Shown piece after piece: positions 8,198-16,080 of a stretch of 38,751 nucleotides of DNA (position 1 is its first letter; each line of letters opens with the position of its first letter). The DNA is from a virus. The stretch spans positions 1-38,751 of IMG/VR virus record IMGVR_UViG_3300031999_003983, one strand, 5' to 3'. The notes beneath the pieces are model-generated. The model saw only the letters and a list, made by a program, of their open reading frames with translations, did no database searches and was not told where the DNA came from. A program made the position numbers and the translations under genes.

Positions 8198-9328
8198 ATG
8201 GCAAGAGCAACAGTATTACCGATCATCCGAAGGAAATGGCACGATAAAGCCAAACTCCACGTTGTCGGCCAGTTAATCGTTTCATCGGGAAGCTACGAAA
8301 CAGAGCTTTCCGTCGGCGATCTTCTCCTAGTTTCAGCGGAGTATCGCAACGTCACGGTCATCACAAGCGACCTGATTGCAACTGTTGGCGCGGCCTATTC
8401 AAACAATGCGAACGACCGGGCTCCCAAGCGGCTCGACGTTCTAACGGTTATCACCGGATCAATCGACGTTACCGCGTCGGTTTCCGTTGTGGGAGTAGGG
8501 ACGAAGTTTGCGTCAGAGATTGAAAAAGGCGACTTGCTTGTGATCGGCACAGCGACCGCCGGCGAAGCACGCAAGGTTGTCTCTGTGACTTCTGACACGG
8601 CTCTAACCGTGGATGCAGCCTTTACCGACCTGGCGAATGACGCCTCCCCACAGATTTGCAAGGTGAACGGAACCAGGGGGAGAGAAGATTTCACCATCAT
8701 CACCGGAGAAATTGACCCGGCAGCTTCGACCACCGTAACCGGAATAAACACCCGATTCCTGGGACGTGGGCTTTCGTTCGACTTGACTGATGCGACTATC
8801 TTCTCAAGCAAGGCTCCGCTTTGGATGGATATTACAAGCCTTCGCTCGGGGTTGACCTACTTCATGGAGAACAAGGAAACCTTAGTTGATTTAACCGGGA
8901 CGATCGACACAACGGCTTCGGCTACGGTTGCCGGCGTCGGGACTCTCTTCCTCACTGAGCTCGTTGTCGGCGATGAGATCCTTGTCGGGATAGAGCGTCG
9001 CTTTGTTACCGCTATCGCCTCGAATACTTCCTTGACCGTCAATCAGCCCCACACCGATCAAGCCAACGACACGACACCCCAAAAGGTGAAACGTGACGGG
9101 AAGCTCTTCGACGTGCGGTTGCAAGTCCGTGGCTTGCCTATCACCGGCGGCGCGGCGGCAGCCGGTACGAAACCGCCTTATCTCCCAACGGCAGCGACTA
9201 GCGTGGACTTCTCGAAGGAAGAAGCAGCGAACGCTTTCGCACGCCTGGGCCACCTGTTCACGGCGGCAGTCCCCTCATTGGTGCTCGATGATTACATCGA
9301 ATTCCACGCGGTTTTTGACTTAGGTTAA
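8198..9328 (+). CDS. Virion protein with three tandem beta repeats
   Basis: A 376-residue protein. The frame is open from 8165, but the ATG at 8198 was chosen because an ACGAGGTG ribosome site precedes it. It holds repeats of roughly 80 residues starting near bases 8445, 8695 and 8895, each with the pattern 'TG.ID.TAS.TV.GVGT.F' then 'GD.(L/I)' and 'LTV...TD.AND..P'. A decayed half-copy precedes the first, and the second is interrupted by other sequence. Repeats of this kind occur in phage tail, decoration and fiber proteins, where they form small beta barrels on the particle surface. The C-terminal 75 residues are a separate unit ('LQVRGLPITGGAAAAGTKPPYLP'). The function is most likely structural. 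Whether it sits on the head or tail cannot be told. Confidence 0.65.
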   Translation: MARATVLPIIRRKWHDKAKLHVVGQLIVSSGSYETELSVGDLLLVSAEYRNVTVITSDLIATVGAAYSNNANDRAPKRLDVLTVITGSIDVTASVSVVGVGTKFASEIEKGDLLVIGTATAGEARKVVSVTSDTALTVDAAFTDLANDASPQICKVNGTRGREDFTIITGEIDPAASTTVTGINTRFLGRGLSFDLTDATIFSSKAPLWMDITSLRSGLTYFMENKETLVDLTGTIDTTASATVAGVGTLFLTELVVGDEILVGIERRFVTAIASNTSLTVNQPHTDQANDTTPQKVKRDGKLFDVRLQVRGLPITGGAAAAGTKPPYLPTAATSVDFSKEEAANAFARLGHLFTAAVPSLVLDDYIEFHAVFDLG

Positions 9329-9346
9329 TTACTACCGAGGAAAACG

Positions 9347-11617
9347 ATGATCGACACCGATCAGTTGGAGCCCGTTCCCATTGACACAATGGGGGGCTTG
9401 ATTTCTATCCTTGACGGCGCTGACGTACCTCTTGGGGCTTCCCCCGATTGTCGGGACGTTCAATTCTTTCCCGGCAACGTGCGAACACGCGCCGGCCTGG
9501 ATAGGCTTCACACCCTCTCGGCGGGCTCTGACGTACCCTATCTTGTCACCTATATCACGCCTGACCTTGTAGCGCGTTTGCTCATGTGGGACACGACCGG
9601 GAAAATGTGGAAGGAAACCACAGCCCCAAACCATACCCTCATTTCTAGCACCTTTGCCCCTGACTCGATTTATGACTCAGTAACTCTCTTTGGCCGGGAG
9701 TGGATTGTTGAATCCGACGGGACTAAGGGGCGTTCACTCCCGACCGTTTATGACGATACGAATCTTTATGTGATCGGTAACGCGCCCCCGGCTAAGAATT
9801 GCACGGCCCAAGATTACGGAACGGTTGAACCAAATCCAGCGGTTGCGCCAGTTGCAGCTCTCGTTTCAGTCGCGGGGAATCTCTCAGTAGGGAATTATAG
9901 TTACAAATTCATCTATGTGACCGGCAACGGCACCGTGGACGTGACTCAAGCCAGCCCGGCTTCGAACGTGATCGCGGTCGCAGTACCGGGCACGGCGGGA
10001 CAGGTTGACCTTACCGGGGTAAGCGTCGGCGGCCTGGGCGTCAAGAAACGCCGAATTTATCGCACGAAGGCCGGCGGCGTGACTTACTACTATGTGGGAT
10101 ACATCAACGACAACACGACCACGACTTTCCGCGACGACCTGGCGGATTCAGCTATCGACATTACCAAGGTCGAACCCGGAGCGAACTCAAGCGGCGGCGG
10201 GCAACTCGCCCCAGGTGAGCGCCAGGTTGTCGTTTTCTTCGAGAGTGCAGCGGGAGCCCTGTCGAAACCTTCCCCGGCATTCGGATGGACAGCCGCCGGG
10301 GGGCTTCAGGTCAAAGTAACGAATATCCCCATTTGGCCGACCATTGTGGGTGAGCGCCCGGTTGTAGCTCGACGCCTGGCGTTTACTAGCCCGGAAGGGG
10401 GGACATTCTTCCATATCGCCTCGAAAATGACAATCAATGACAATACAACTACGACACTTGTCCTTAACTTCAATGAGGCGGAACTCGCAGCGAGCGAGGA
10501 CATTAGCCACCTGTTTAGGAATCAAATCCCCGCCGCCCTTACCGACTTTCAAGGTCAATTGGGTGTCGGTGCGTATGACACGCGACTCCTGTTCTGGGGC
10601 GGGAACCCGGCAAGCGGAGAACCCTTTCGAGCGAGTCTGGTACGCTGGTCGGATCCCGAGGATCCAGAATTCTTCGATAACGTGGATGGATTAATGAACG
10701 TGGCCGAGAACGATGGCCAGGGGATCAAGGCGGGCTTTACCTACAAGACTCGATACTATTTCGTCAAGGATAACTCGATGCACTCCACCCAGGACGACGG
10801 GATCAACCCGCCTTCCAAGTGGCAAGTGGACATTGAGAGCCCCACGATTGGCACGCCTTCAGTCCACGGGGTAGGGCTCGGAGAAGATTGGGCCGTGATC
10901 GCTCATCGCTCGGGCCTCTACTTCTTCAACGGCGGCGAGCCGGTGAAAATCAGCCAGGAGATTCAACCGACCTGGGACTCGATCAACTGGACTTATGGCT
11001 ACAAACTTTGGGTGCGCGTGGACACCGACAAAAAGAGAATCTACGTCGGCGCTCCGTTTTGCGCGGCAACCAATCCGAATTTAGTCCTGATGATGGACTA
11101 TCAAGAGGGGATCCTAAACGATCCGATTGGGAACGCCGGCAAGGGGCGGAAATGGTCGCCCTGGTTCATCAAAGCCATGCACGGAAACTTCATCCGAAGG
11201 TCAAACCTCGATGAACGATTCCTGATCGGGATGGCTGACGCGACCGGCATGGTGCATGAAATGGTGAACTCGAAGCTATCGGATAACGGCGTTGCAATCA
11301 ATAGCTACTATCGGACGGCCTACGCCGAGCGCCAGGAAGCCGGTCGGCAACTGTTTGGATACTTCACGACCTTAGCCAGGGGGGACGGGAATCTATTGTT
11401 CTCGACGATCCGCCAGGGTGGAGCCGTGACGGCCTGGAACCCGATGGTATTGAGTAGCCCGGCCACGAAGGACTTGGAAAAGATGATTGATGTTCAATGC
11501 GAGCGAGTGTCGATGAAGCTCGGGACAAACGCGATTGACAAGTGGTACTCGATCGCCAAGCTCACGATTTGGGTTATGGAACACCCCTATGCGAAACACC
11601 GGGGGACTAACACCTAA
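9347..11617 (+). CDS. Tail nozzle-like / tail tubular structural protein
   Basis: A 756-residue beta-rich protein, of the size and place expected for the nozzle (T7 gp12-like role) of a short-tailed phage. It begins 'MGGLISILDGADVPLGASPDCRDVQFFPGNVRTR', a start typical of tail proteins that list virion entry loops. Around bases 9840-10180 it has a small sandwich domain ('GNYSYKFIYVTGNGTVDVTQASPASN', 'GVKKRRIYRTKAGG') common in such proteins. The rest contains repeated aromatic/Gly beta-blades consistent with a propeller. Its ribosome site is GAGG ahead of ATG. The stop TAA shares one base with the next ATG, coupling it to the fiber gene. It was identified by pattern and context, not by a unique motif. 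Confidence 0.65.
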   Translation: MIDTDQLEPVPIDTMGGLISILDGADVPLGASPDCRDVQFFPGNVRTRAGLDRLHTLSAGSDVPYLVTYITPDLVARLLMWDTTGKMWKETTAPNHTLISSTFAPDSIYDSVTLFGREWIVESDGTKGRSLPTVYDDTNLYVIGNAPPAKNCTAQDYGTVEPNPAVAPVAALVSVAGNLSVGNYSYKFIYVTGNGTVDVTQASPASNVIAVAVPGTAGQVDLTGVSVGGLGVKKRRIYRTKAGGVTYYYVGYINDNTTTTFRDDLADSAIDITKVEPGANSSGGGQLAPGERQVVVFFESAAGALSKPSPAFGWTAAGGLQVKVTNIPIWPTIVGERPVVARRLAFTSPEGGTFFHIASKMTINDNTTTTLVLNFNEAELAASEDISHLFRNQIPAALTDFQGQLGVGAYDTRLLFWGGNPASGEPFRASLVRWSDPEDPEFFDNVDGLMNVAENDGQGIKAGFTYKTRYYFVKDNSMHSTQDDGINPPSKWQVDIESPTIGTPSVHGVGLGEDWAVIAHRSGLYFFNGGEPVKISQEIQPTWDSINWTYGYKLWVRVDTDKKRIYVGAPFCAATNPNLVLMMDYQEGILNDPIGNAGKGRKWSPWFIKAMHGNFIRRSNLDERFLIGMADATGMVHEMVNSKLSDNGVAINSYYRTAYAERQEAGRQLFGYFTTLARGDGNLLFSTIRQGGAVTAWNPMVLSSPATKDLEKMIDVQCERVSMKLGTNAIDKWYSIAKLTIWVMEHPYAKHRGTNT

Positions 11618-13218
11618 TGCTTAAACCGCAACAGATTCCAGAACTCAAAAAGACTGACCGGGCGCTTTACTCGCTGGCGCGGATCCTGATTGATTCAATC
11701 AACAAATTCGCCCTTCAGCTCGGGATTGATCCGAAGCCGGCCTCACAGATTAACGACCTGGACGATGCCCTTCCAGCCCCGCGAGCTCCGAAGTCAATCA
11801 CTGTAACCTCGATCGCCGGGGCGGTGCTTATCGTTCTCGAAGCGGCTGACGACAGCTTGCCGACGGCCTTTTACTTCGTAGAGAGCTCGACAACCAGGAC
11901 GTTCGACCAGGTGACGCGCTACACCCTGGGGCACGGCCTACACCTGGCGATTCCTACTCCCAAAGGCGACACTTACTGGCGAGCCTGTTGCAAGTACCAG
12001 ATGAGCCCGGAAAGCACTTTCGTCGTGGCGGGATCATTGGGATCCGCCGGGGGGGGATTCGGAACTCCGACATCGACCGATTCAGTCGCTTCGCTTGACG
12101 ATGTTCGATCCGCCATGATCGGCGCTGGCGGGGGGGGATTCGGCGGAGGATCCGACGAAGGCGACGCAATTGTTATTCCTGGCCGGCGCGGAGCTCCCGG
12201 AGCTCCCGGAGCAGCGGGCGCGAGAGGGAGAAGCATCCCACAGCCCGAGCCAGAAGAGCCCGAGATTTTGATTATCCCTGGCCGGCGTGGTGGATTGGGA
12301 GCCACGGGAGCGACAGGAGCCAGAGGCCAAAGAATTCCACCCCCAGAGCCAGAAGAACCCGAGATTCTAATTGTCCCAGGGCGACGCGGATCCACCGGAG
12401 CGACCGGAGCGACCGGAGCGACCGGAGCCACAAGTAAGGTCAAAGGCCCCCCAGGCCCGGAAGCTGACGAGCCCGATGTTTTAATCATTCCTGGCCGGCG
12501 TGGCGCTACCGGGACAACCGGCGCGGCTGGCCGAGCTGGACGCCCAGGGATCCCGGCGGAAGAACCCGAAGAACCCGTGATGATCGTAGGCCGGCGCGGG
12601 CGTGATGGGGCGACCGGCGCTACCGGCGCAGCAAGCACTCGACGCGGGCCGCCAGGATTCGTTGAAGAGCCCGAGGATCCGATGGTTATCCCAGGGCGAC
12701 GCGGAACGGCAGGAGCAGCAGGAGCAGCAGGAGCCAAGGGAAGAAACATTATCCTTCCTATCTTAATTGACGAGCCCGAGGATCCGATAATCATCCCCGG
12801 AAAAAGAGGCGCTACCGGCGCTCCCGGATCAGGTGGATCCGCGACCACGTTCGAGCAAAACCTTGGCTCGGTAGCCGTTTGGCAGGGAAAGTTTACTCGG
12901 GTGGATGCAGCAATCGGAGCGACCAGCAAGGTATTGATTTGGCAAGCGTCGGGGCCTTACACCGGGAAGGGAACCCGAGCCGATGAGGCCAGTATGGATC
13001 AATTCACACTCGATGTTGAACCCGCAGCGGGCTCGATGGTTGTTCGTTGGCGATCGGTGCAGGGCTATACCGGAAAATATCTGGGGCCAACGAATATGAA
13101 CGCCTTTATCCCCGTTGCCGCAGCGATGGCGCATAGTTACGCCGAGCCGCGTGGCGGGGCTCAAGTAATCGGGAAAGTGAAGGGGAACTTCAAATTTAGT
13201 TACATGGTTTTCGCGTAA
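11617..13218 (+). CDS. Collagen-like tail fiber
   Basis: A 533-residue fiber protein, presumably a trimer that touches the host surface. An N-terminal domain (to about residue 130) looks like a fibronectin-III type sandwich and probably anchors it to the tail. A Gly/Ser-rich linker follows. From about base 12166 to 12840 there are seven collagen-like blocks of Gly-X-Y triplets such as GATGATGAT and GAPGAPGAA. Each is led by the element 'IIPGRRG', and most blocks end in an acidic Pro/Glu linker ('EPEEPEI' type). The last 130 residues are a non-repetitive beta domain ('GSVAVWQGKFTRVDAA', 'QGYTGKYLGPTN'), probably the trimerisation knob and receptor-binding tip. It overlaps the nozzle gene by one base. 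The fiber role is likely; the receptor is unknown. Confidence 0.75.
   Translation: MLKPQQIPELKKTDRALYSLARILIDSINKFALQLGIDPKPASQINDLDDALPAPRAPKSITVTSIAGAVLIVLEAADDSLPTAFYFVESSTTRTFDQVTRYTLGHGLHLAIPTPKGDTYWRACCKYQMSPESTFVVAGSLGSAGGGFGTPTSTDSVASLDDVRSAMIGAGGGGFGGGSDEGDAIVIPGRRGAPGAPGAAGARGRSIPQPEPEEPEILIIPGRRGGLGATGATGARGQRIPPPEPEEPEILIVPGRRGSTGATGATGATGATSKVKGPPGPEADEPDVLIIPGRRGATGTTGAAGRAGRPGIPAEEPEEPVMIVGRRGRDGATGATGAASTRRGPPGFVEEPEDPMVIPGRRGTAGAAGAAGAKGRNIILPILIDEPEDPIIIPGKRGATGAPGSGGSATTFEQNLGSVAVWQGKFTRVDAAIGATSKVLIWQASGPYTGKGTRADEASMDQFTLDVEPAAGSMVVRWRSVQGYTGKYLGPTNMNAFIPVAAAMAHSYAEPRGGAQVIGKVKGNFKFSYMVFA
12166..12840 (+). repeat. Seven collagen-like coding repeats
   Basis: Roughly 100-base units each start with codons for IPGRRG (or close variants) and carry runs of GGAGCGACC-like triplets, then codons for a Pro/Glu linker. 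Unit length varies from about 31 to 40 residues, so blocks have been gained or lost. The third and fourth units contain the purest Gly-Ala-Thr runs. Near-identical DNA among units makes the region prone to slippage and to assembly error. Confidence 0.8.
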
Positions 13219-13227
13219 GGGGGAATT

Positions 13228-13896
13228 ATGGCAGTTATTGAAGGCGGAACATCAGGGGCTTTGCAGGAAGTAGGGGCGGCGGCAGCAATCGCGGCTCATA
13301 TTACTACCAAGCCAATCCCGCATGGGGCGCTCGGGCACTACCGGGTTGCTGTTCGAGTTGGGCTCATTGCTGCCCAGGCTGCGAACTCTCGACTCTTCGA
13401 ACTTAGGAACACAGCGGCCAATATCATCGTCGTGACGAAGCTGACTTTGAAATGGCTTCAAACCGCAGCTCATACGGCGGCGATCCTCGATTCCTTGGAT
13501 ATTTTCAGACTTACCGGATTTACGGCGGTCGATACGACCAACACCGTAACCCCGACGCCTTCGGTGAAACGCACGGCGGGCATGGCAGCCTCACCAGGCG
13601 GGGCGGCGATCCGCCATGTTACCGTAGCCGGCGCGGCGGCTGGAATGACCGGCGGAACTCTGACAAAGGATGCGACCGCCTTTTCTCAGATGAATCAATT
13701 TCTTCTCTTGGCCGTCCCTACGGCTGGCGTCGTTGTGCCGATTTACTATGAAGTCATTGATCCTAATACCTTGGTGCATCCCTTTGTTTTTGCTCAGAAC
13801 GAAGGATTTGAAATCGAGAACCGCGTTCTACTCGGGGCGGCGGCTGGCTCGGACTTGATAGTTGAACTTGAGTTTTGTGAAGCAACAGCATTTTAA
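13228..13896 (+). CDS. Unknown virion protein, Ala/Thr-rich beta type
   Basis: I do not recognise this 222-residue protein. It is rich in Ala, Thr and Val, with few charges, alternating strand-like segments ('HYRVAVRVGLIAAQAANSRLFELRN', 'QFLLLAVPTAGVVVPIYYEVIDP') and no membrane helix or catalytic motif. Composition and position, ten bases after the fiber gene, fit a small virion decoration or fiber-accessory protein. It starts at the ATG after GGGGGAATT. It may assemble with the collagen-like fiber, but this is inferred from gene order only. Confidence 0.65.
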   Translation: MAVIEGGTSGALQEVGAAAAIAAHITTKPIPHGALGHYRVAVRVGLIAAQAANSRLFELRNTAANIIVVTKLTLKWLQTAAHTAAILDSLDIFRLTGFTAVDTTNTVTPTPSVKRTAGMAASPGGAAIRHVTVAGAAAGMTGGTLTKDATAFSQMNQFLLLAVPTAGVVVPIYYEVIDPNTLVHPFVFAQNEGFEIENRVLLGAAAGSDLIVELEFCEATAF

Positions 13897-13925
13897 CTTT
13901 AGAACTTCAATAAAGGAGCATTCTC

Positions 13926-14273
13926 ATGGCGGATAAAAATTTGAATGTGGGGCCGTTGGCTCTGACGACTACCTTGACAACCAACGTGTACGCGGGGGCG
14001 GGCGGATCCGCTTTGATTGAGGATCTAATCGTCCAAATGCGAATCTCCAACAAAACGGGGGCGGTCGCTAAGTGGACACTCTACAAAGGCGCGACCGGGG
14101 CAAACGCGGCGGGCACCGAGATTGGTGTCGGTCAAGCCGTCCCGGCGAACGACTATGTAGATATTTACTTCACGCCGGGGCTGAAGCTCGGAGTGGCTGA
14201 CTTCATCGTTGGGGGCTCTGACACAACACTAGCTCTCACGTTCATGGCGTTTGGTAAACAGCGAGTAATCTAG
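13926..14273 (+). CDS. Unknown small beta-sandwich virion protein
   Basis: A 115-residue protein with a clear AAAGGAG ribosome site before ATG. It is mostly beta by pattern ('LNVGPLALTTTLTTNVYAG', 'VAKWTLYKGATGANAAGTEIG', 'YVDIYFTPGLKLGVADF'). The arrangement looks like a single immunoglobulin-like or jelly-roll domain, as found in decoration and fiber-tip proteins. It has no cysteines and no signal peptide. It sits between two probable tail-associated genes and is likely part of the particle. The exact role is unknown. Confidence 0.65.
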   Translation: MADKNLNVGPLALTTTLTTNVYAGAGGSALIEDLIVQMRISNKTGAVAKWTLYKGATGANAAGTEIGVGQAVPANDYVDIYFTPGLKLGVADFIVGGSDTTLALTFMAFGKQRVI

Positions 14274-14282
14274 GAGTGGGCT

Positions 14283-15071
14283 ATGCCGGGCGGCGAAATC
14301 AACTCGACCACAATGGAAGGCTTCGTGCAGGAGCTCGATCCCGGAGCTGTCGGGGCTAATTTTTTCTGGCTAAAACTCAGCGATGGATCCTTCAGAATCA
14401 GGAACGCCAGCAACACGGCTTGGGTTAGCATGAGCGCCAACCCCAAGGCGCTCATCTACCCGCCATTCGCTCCGGTTGGGCTTGATGACGAATTTGATGA
14501 TGGGATTTTTAATGGCTGGACGTTGGTGGATGCGGGAGCTCGTACTCCAACCCTGGTTGAAACGAATGATTGTCTTTCAATCTTGGTACAGCCGGGCGAC
14601 GCGGCGGCTGAGCTCCATGCTTGGATGAAAACGCCGGGGGCTATCGCGGCGAATGATTGGATCGAAGTCGCGGTCAGGGGATTGGGGCCTCAAGTTGCCT
14701 TCCATCGCTTCGGGCTAGTTTTTTCGGACGGGCTCACCTTCGGGGCGGGGAACCAGGTAGTCTTTATGGTTTCGCCTAGCCAGCAAGGACTTATCCTGAA
14801 TTCAGCAACGGGATTTAATGCTGAAGGGGCGATCACGAACGTCCAATATCCTTATGCTGCCCCCCACGGGGACATGATAATGAGATTCAAATACCTTGGA
14901 GCTAATTCATGGGATTGTCTTGTATCGGTTGATGGGGTGCAATACGCCAGCCTATTCGGGCCACAGGCCCGGACGCTCACGCCGACCTCTTTGGGGTTTT
15001 GGGCCACTTCCTATGGTGCCTCCACTCGATTCAATTGGTCATTGAGATATGCAAGGTTTGGGAACGGATGA
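14283..15071 (+). CDS. Lectin-like (concanavalin-type sandwich) tail protein
   Basis: A 262-residue protein. After an 70-residue N-terminal part ('NFFWLKLSDGSFRIRNASNTAW'), the sequence takes the pattern of a ConA-like jelly roll. That pattern is 'DDEFDDGIFNGWTLVDAG', then 'NDWIEVAVRGLG', 'RFGLVFSDG' and 'NSWDCLVSVDGVQYASLFG', ending in 'FNWSLRYARFG'. Many phage tail proteins use this fold to hold host surface sugars. No enzyme active site is evident. The final TGA overlaps the next ATG as ATGA, so it is coupled to the GNAT-like gene. A second lectin-like gene is found at 29178-30188. Carbohydrate binding is inferred from fold pattern. Confidence 0.65.
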   Translation: MPGGEINSTTMEGFVQELDPGAVGANFFWLKLSDGSFRIRNASNTAWVSMSANPKALIYPPFAPVGLDDEFDDGIFNGWTLVDAGARTPTLVETNDCLSILVQPGDAAAELHAWMKTPGAIAANDWIEVAVRGLGPQVAFHRFGLVFSDGLTFGAGNQVVFMVSPSQQGLILNSATGFNAEGAITNVQYPYAAPHGDMIMRFKYLGANSWDCLVSVDGVQYASLFGPQARTLTPTSLGFWATSYGASTRFNWSLRYARFGNG

Positions 15072-15643
15072 AGATTAGACTCTACAACCCGAGTACGGAC
15101 GCCAACGCTCTCAAGGAGATGTTTGAAGCCCAGGGCCTCGACTACGTTTTCCCGAACTTCGAGCACCCGGAGTTTTTCACCCGGCTAGTGCTTGAGGATG
15201 AAGGTCAGATCGTCATGGCGATCATGGGACGGCTGACGGCGGAGATGTACTTGCTTATGGATCCCGAAGCTGGATCACCGGGGCCACGGCTTCGAAACTT
15301 CCTCATGCTGCACCAGGCAAGCGAATTCGATATGGCGAAAAAGGGGATTCAGGACTGTTACGCACAGATCCCGCCAGGCGGCAAGATGGAAAAGTTTAAG
15401 CGATTATTGAAGTTATTGGGTTGGGTGAAGGCGAACACCTGGGAACCGTGGACGAAACCGCAGCTCACGACCAGGCCGTTATTTCCGGTTTTATTCAAGA
15501 AACTTTTAGGGAGGGGCGACGATGGGACGCAAAGAACAGAAAGTAGCTCGGGACATGAGCCAAGAAGCCTTCAACACTCAAACGGCTTACACGAAGGAAG
15601 ATCGAGCCGTTCGATCGAAGGGCCGGGAGCTCGTACAGCCTAA
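15068..15643 (+). CDS. GNAT-like acyltransferase-fold protein in the tail operon
   Basis: A 191-residue product if read to the stop at 15643. The start at 15068 (ATGA overlap) was chosen over the upstream frame opening. The pattern 'MKIRLYNPSTDANALKEMFEAQGL', then 'LVLEDEGQIVMAIMGRLTAEMYLLMDPEAG' and 'LRNFLMLHQASEFDMAKKGIQDCYAQIP' fits the GNAT fold: strand, two helices, hairpin, then a cofactor-side helix. GNAT-like proteins next to podovirus tail genes have been seen before, with no known substrate. The P-loop-type acetyl-CoA motif is not distinct, so activity is unsure. The last 40 residues overlap the next gene by 122 bases and are low-complexity Ser/Gly/Arg, so the true end may once have been near 15520. 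Confidence 0.65.
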   Translation: MKIRLYNPSTDANALKEMFEAQGLDYVFPNFEHPEFFTRLVLEDEGQIVMAIMGRLTAEMYLLMDPEAGSPGPRLRNFLMLHQASEFDMAKKGIQDCYAQIPPGGKMEKFKRLLKLLGWVKANTWEPWTKPQLTTRPLFPVLFKKLLGRGDDGTQRTESSSGHEPRSLQHSNGLHEGRSSRSIEGPGARTA

Positions 15644-16070
15644 AGCTGAGGGCCTGGCTACGAGTCAAGGCTACAGCCCCGAGGAGCAAGCCGCGCTCAT
15701 CGCGGAAACTACCGGCGTCGCTTCTAGCGCCTACGGGAAGGCAAGTGACCAGCTTACCCGGAGAGCCGCCCGAACTCACAACACGGCGGGCCTGGCTGGA
15801 TCCCGAGCAGAAATGGCTCGGACGGAAGCCCAAGGGCAAGCCTCAACCGCAAGACAGAATCGACTAGCGATGGCTGACGAGAAACAGCGGCGGAACGAAC
15901 AGGGGATCAATCTACTCGCCCGGCTCTACGACGTGGATACGGGAGCGTTCACGGCAGGACGTGGCGGGGCAAACGCTTCGCTCGAAAACTACACCAACCT
16001 GGCCAACCAGAAGGGCTTTGGCGACAAGATGCAAAACGTCGCGGCGGCCTGGATGATGCCGCACGGGTAA
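15522..16070 (+). CDS. Small internal virion/ejection-type protein
   Basis: A 182-residue, Ala/Gln/Arg-rich, mostly helical protein with a strong ribosome site (GGGAGGGG five bases before ATG). The pattern 'ARDMSQEAFNTQTAYTKED', 'RAARTHNTAGLAGSRAEMARTEAQGQAS' and 'RQNRLAMADEKQRRNEQGI' resembles proteins that lie between tail and large ejection genes in short-tailed phages, such as T7 gp14-like proteins. No membrane segment is seen. It is followed after ten bases by another probable ejection protein and then the giant one. It would be packaged in the head and leave with the DNA. The role is inferred by order and composition. Confidence 0.6.
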   Translation: MGRKEQKVARDMSQEAFNTQTAYTKEDRAVRSKGRELVQPKAEGLATSQGYSPEEQAALIAETTGVASSAYGKASDQLTRRAARTHNTAGLAGSRAEMARTEAQGQASTARQNRLAMADEKQRRNEQGINLLARLYDVDTGAFTAGRGGANASLENYTNLANQKGFGDKMQNVAAAWMMPHG

Positions 16071-16080
16071 GGATAATAAT

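Noticed and set aside
12166-12840. Repeated units considered as a CRISPR or tandem regulatory repeat
   Set aside because: Repeats are in frame and code for Gly-X-Y blocks; units lack fixed-length spacers.
11973-12929. 318-codon open frame antisense to the collagen-like fiber
   Set aside because: The frame is open only because Gly-X-Y codons give no stops on the other strand; product is Pro/Ala/Ser repeats.
14999-15067. Longer N-terminus for the GNAT-like gene
   Set aside because: The extra 23 codons lie wholly inside the lectin-like gene and have no ribosome site; the ATGA start at 15068 is better.
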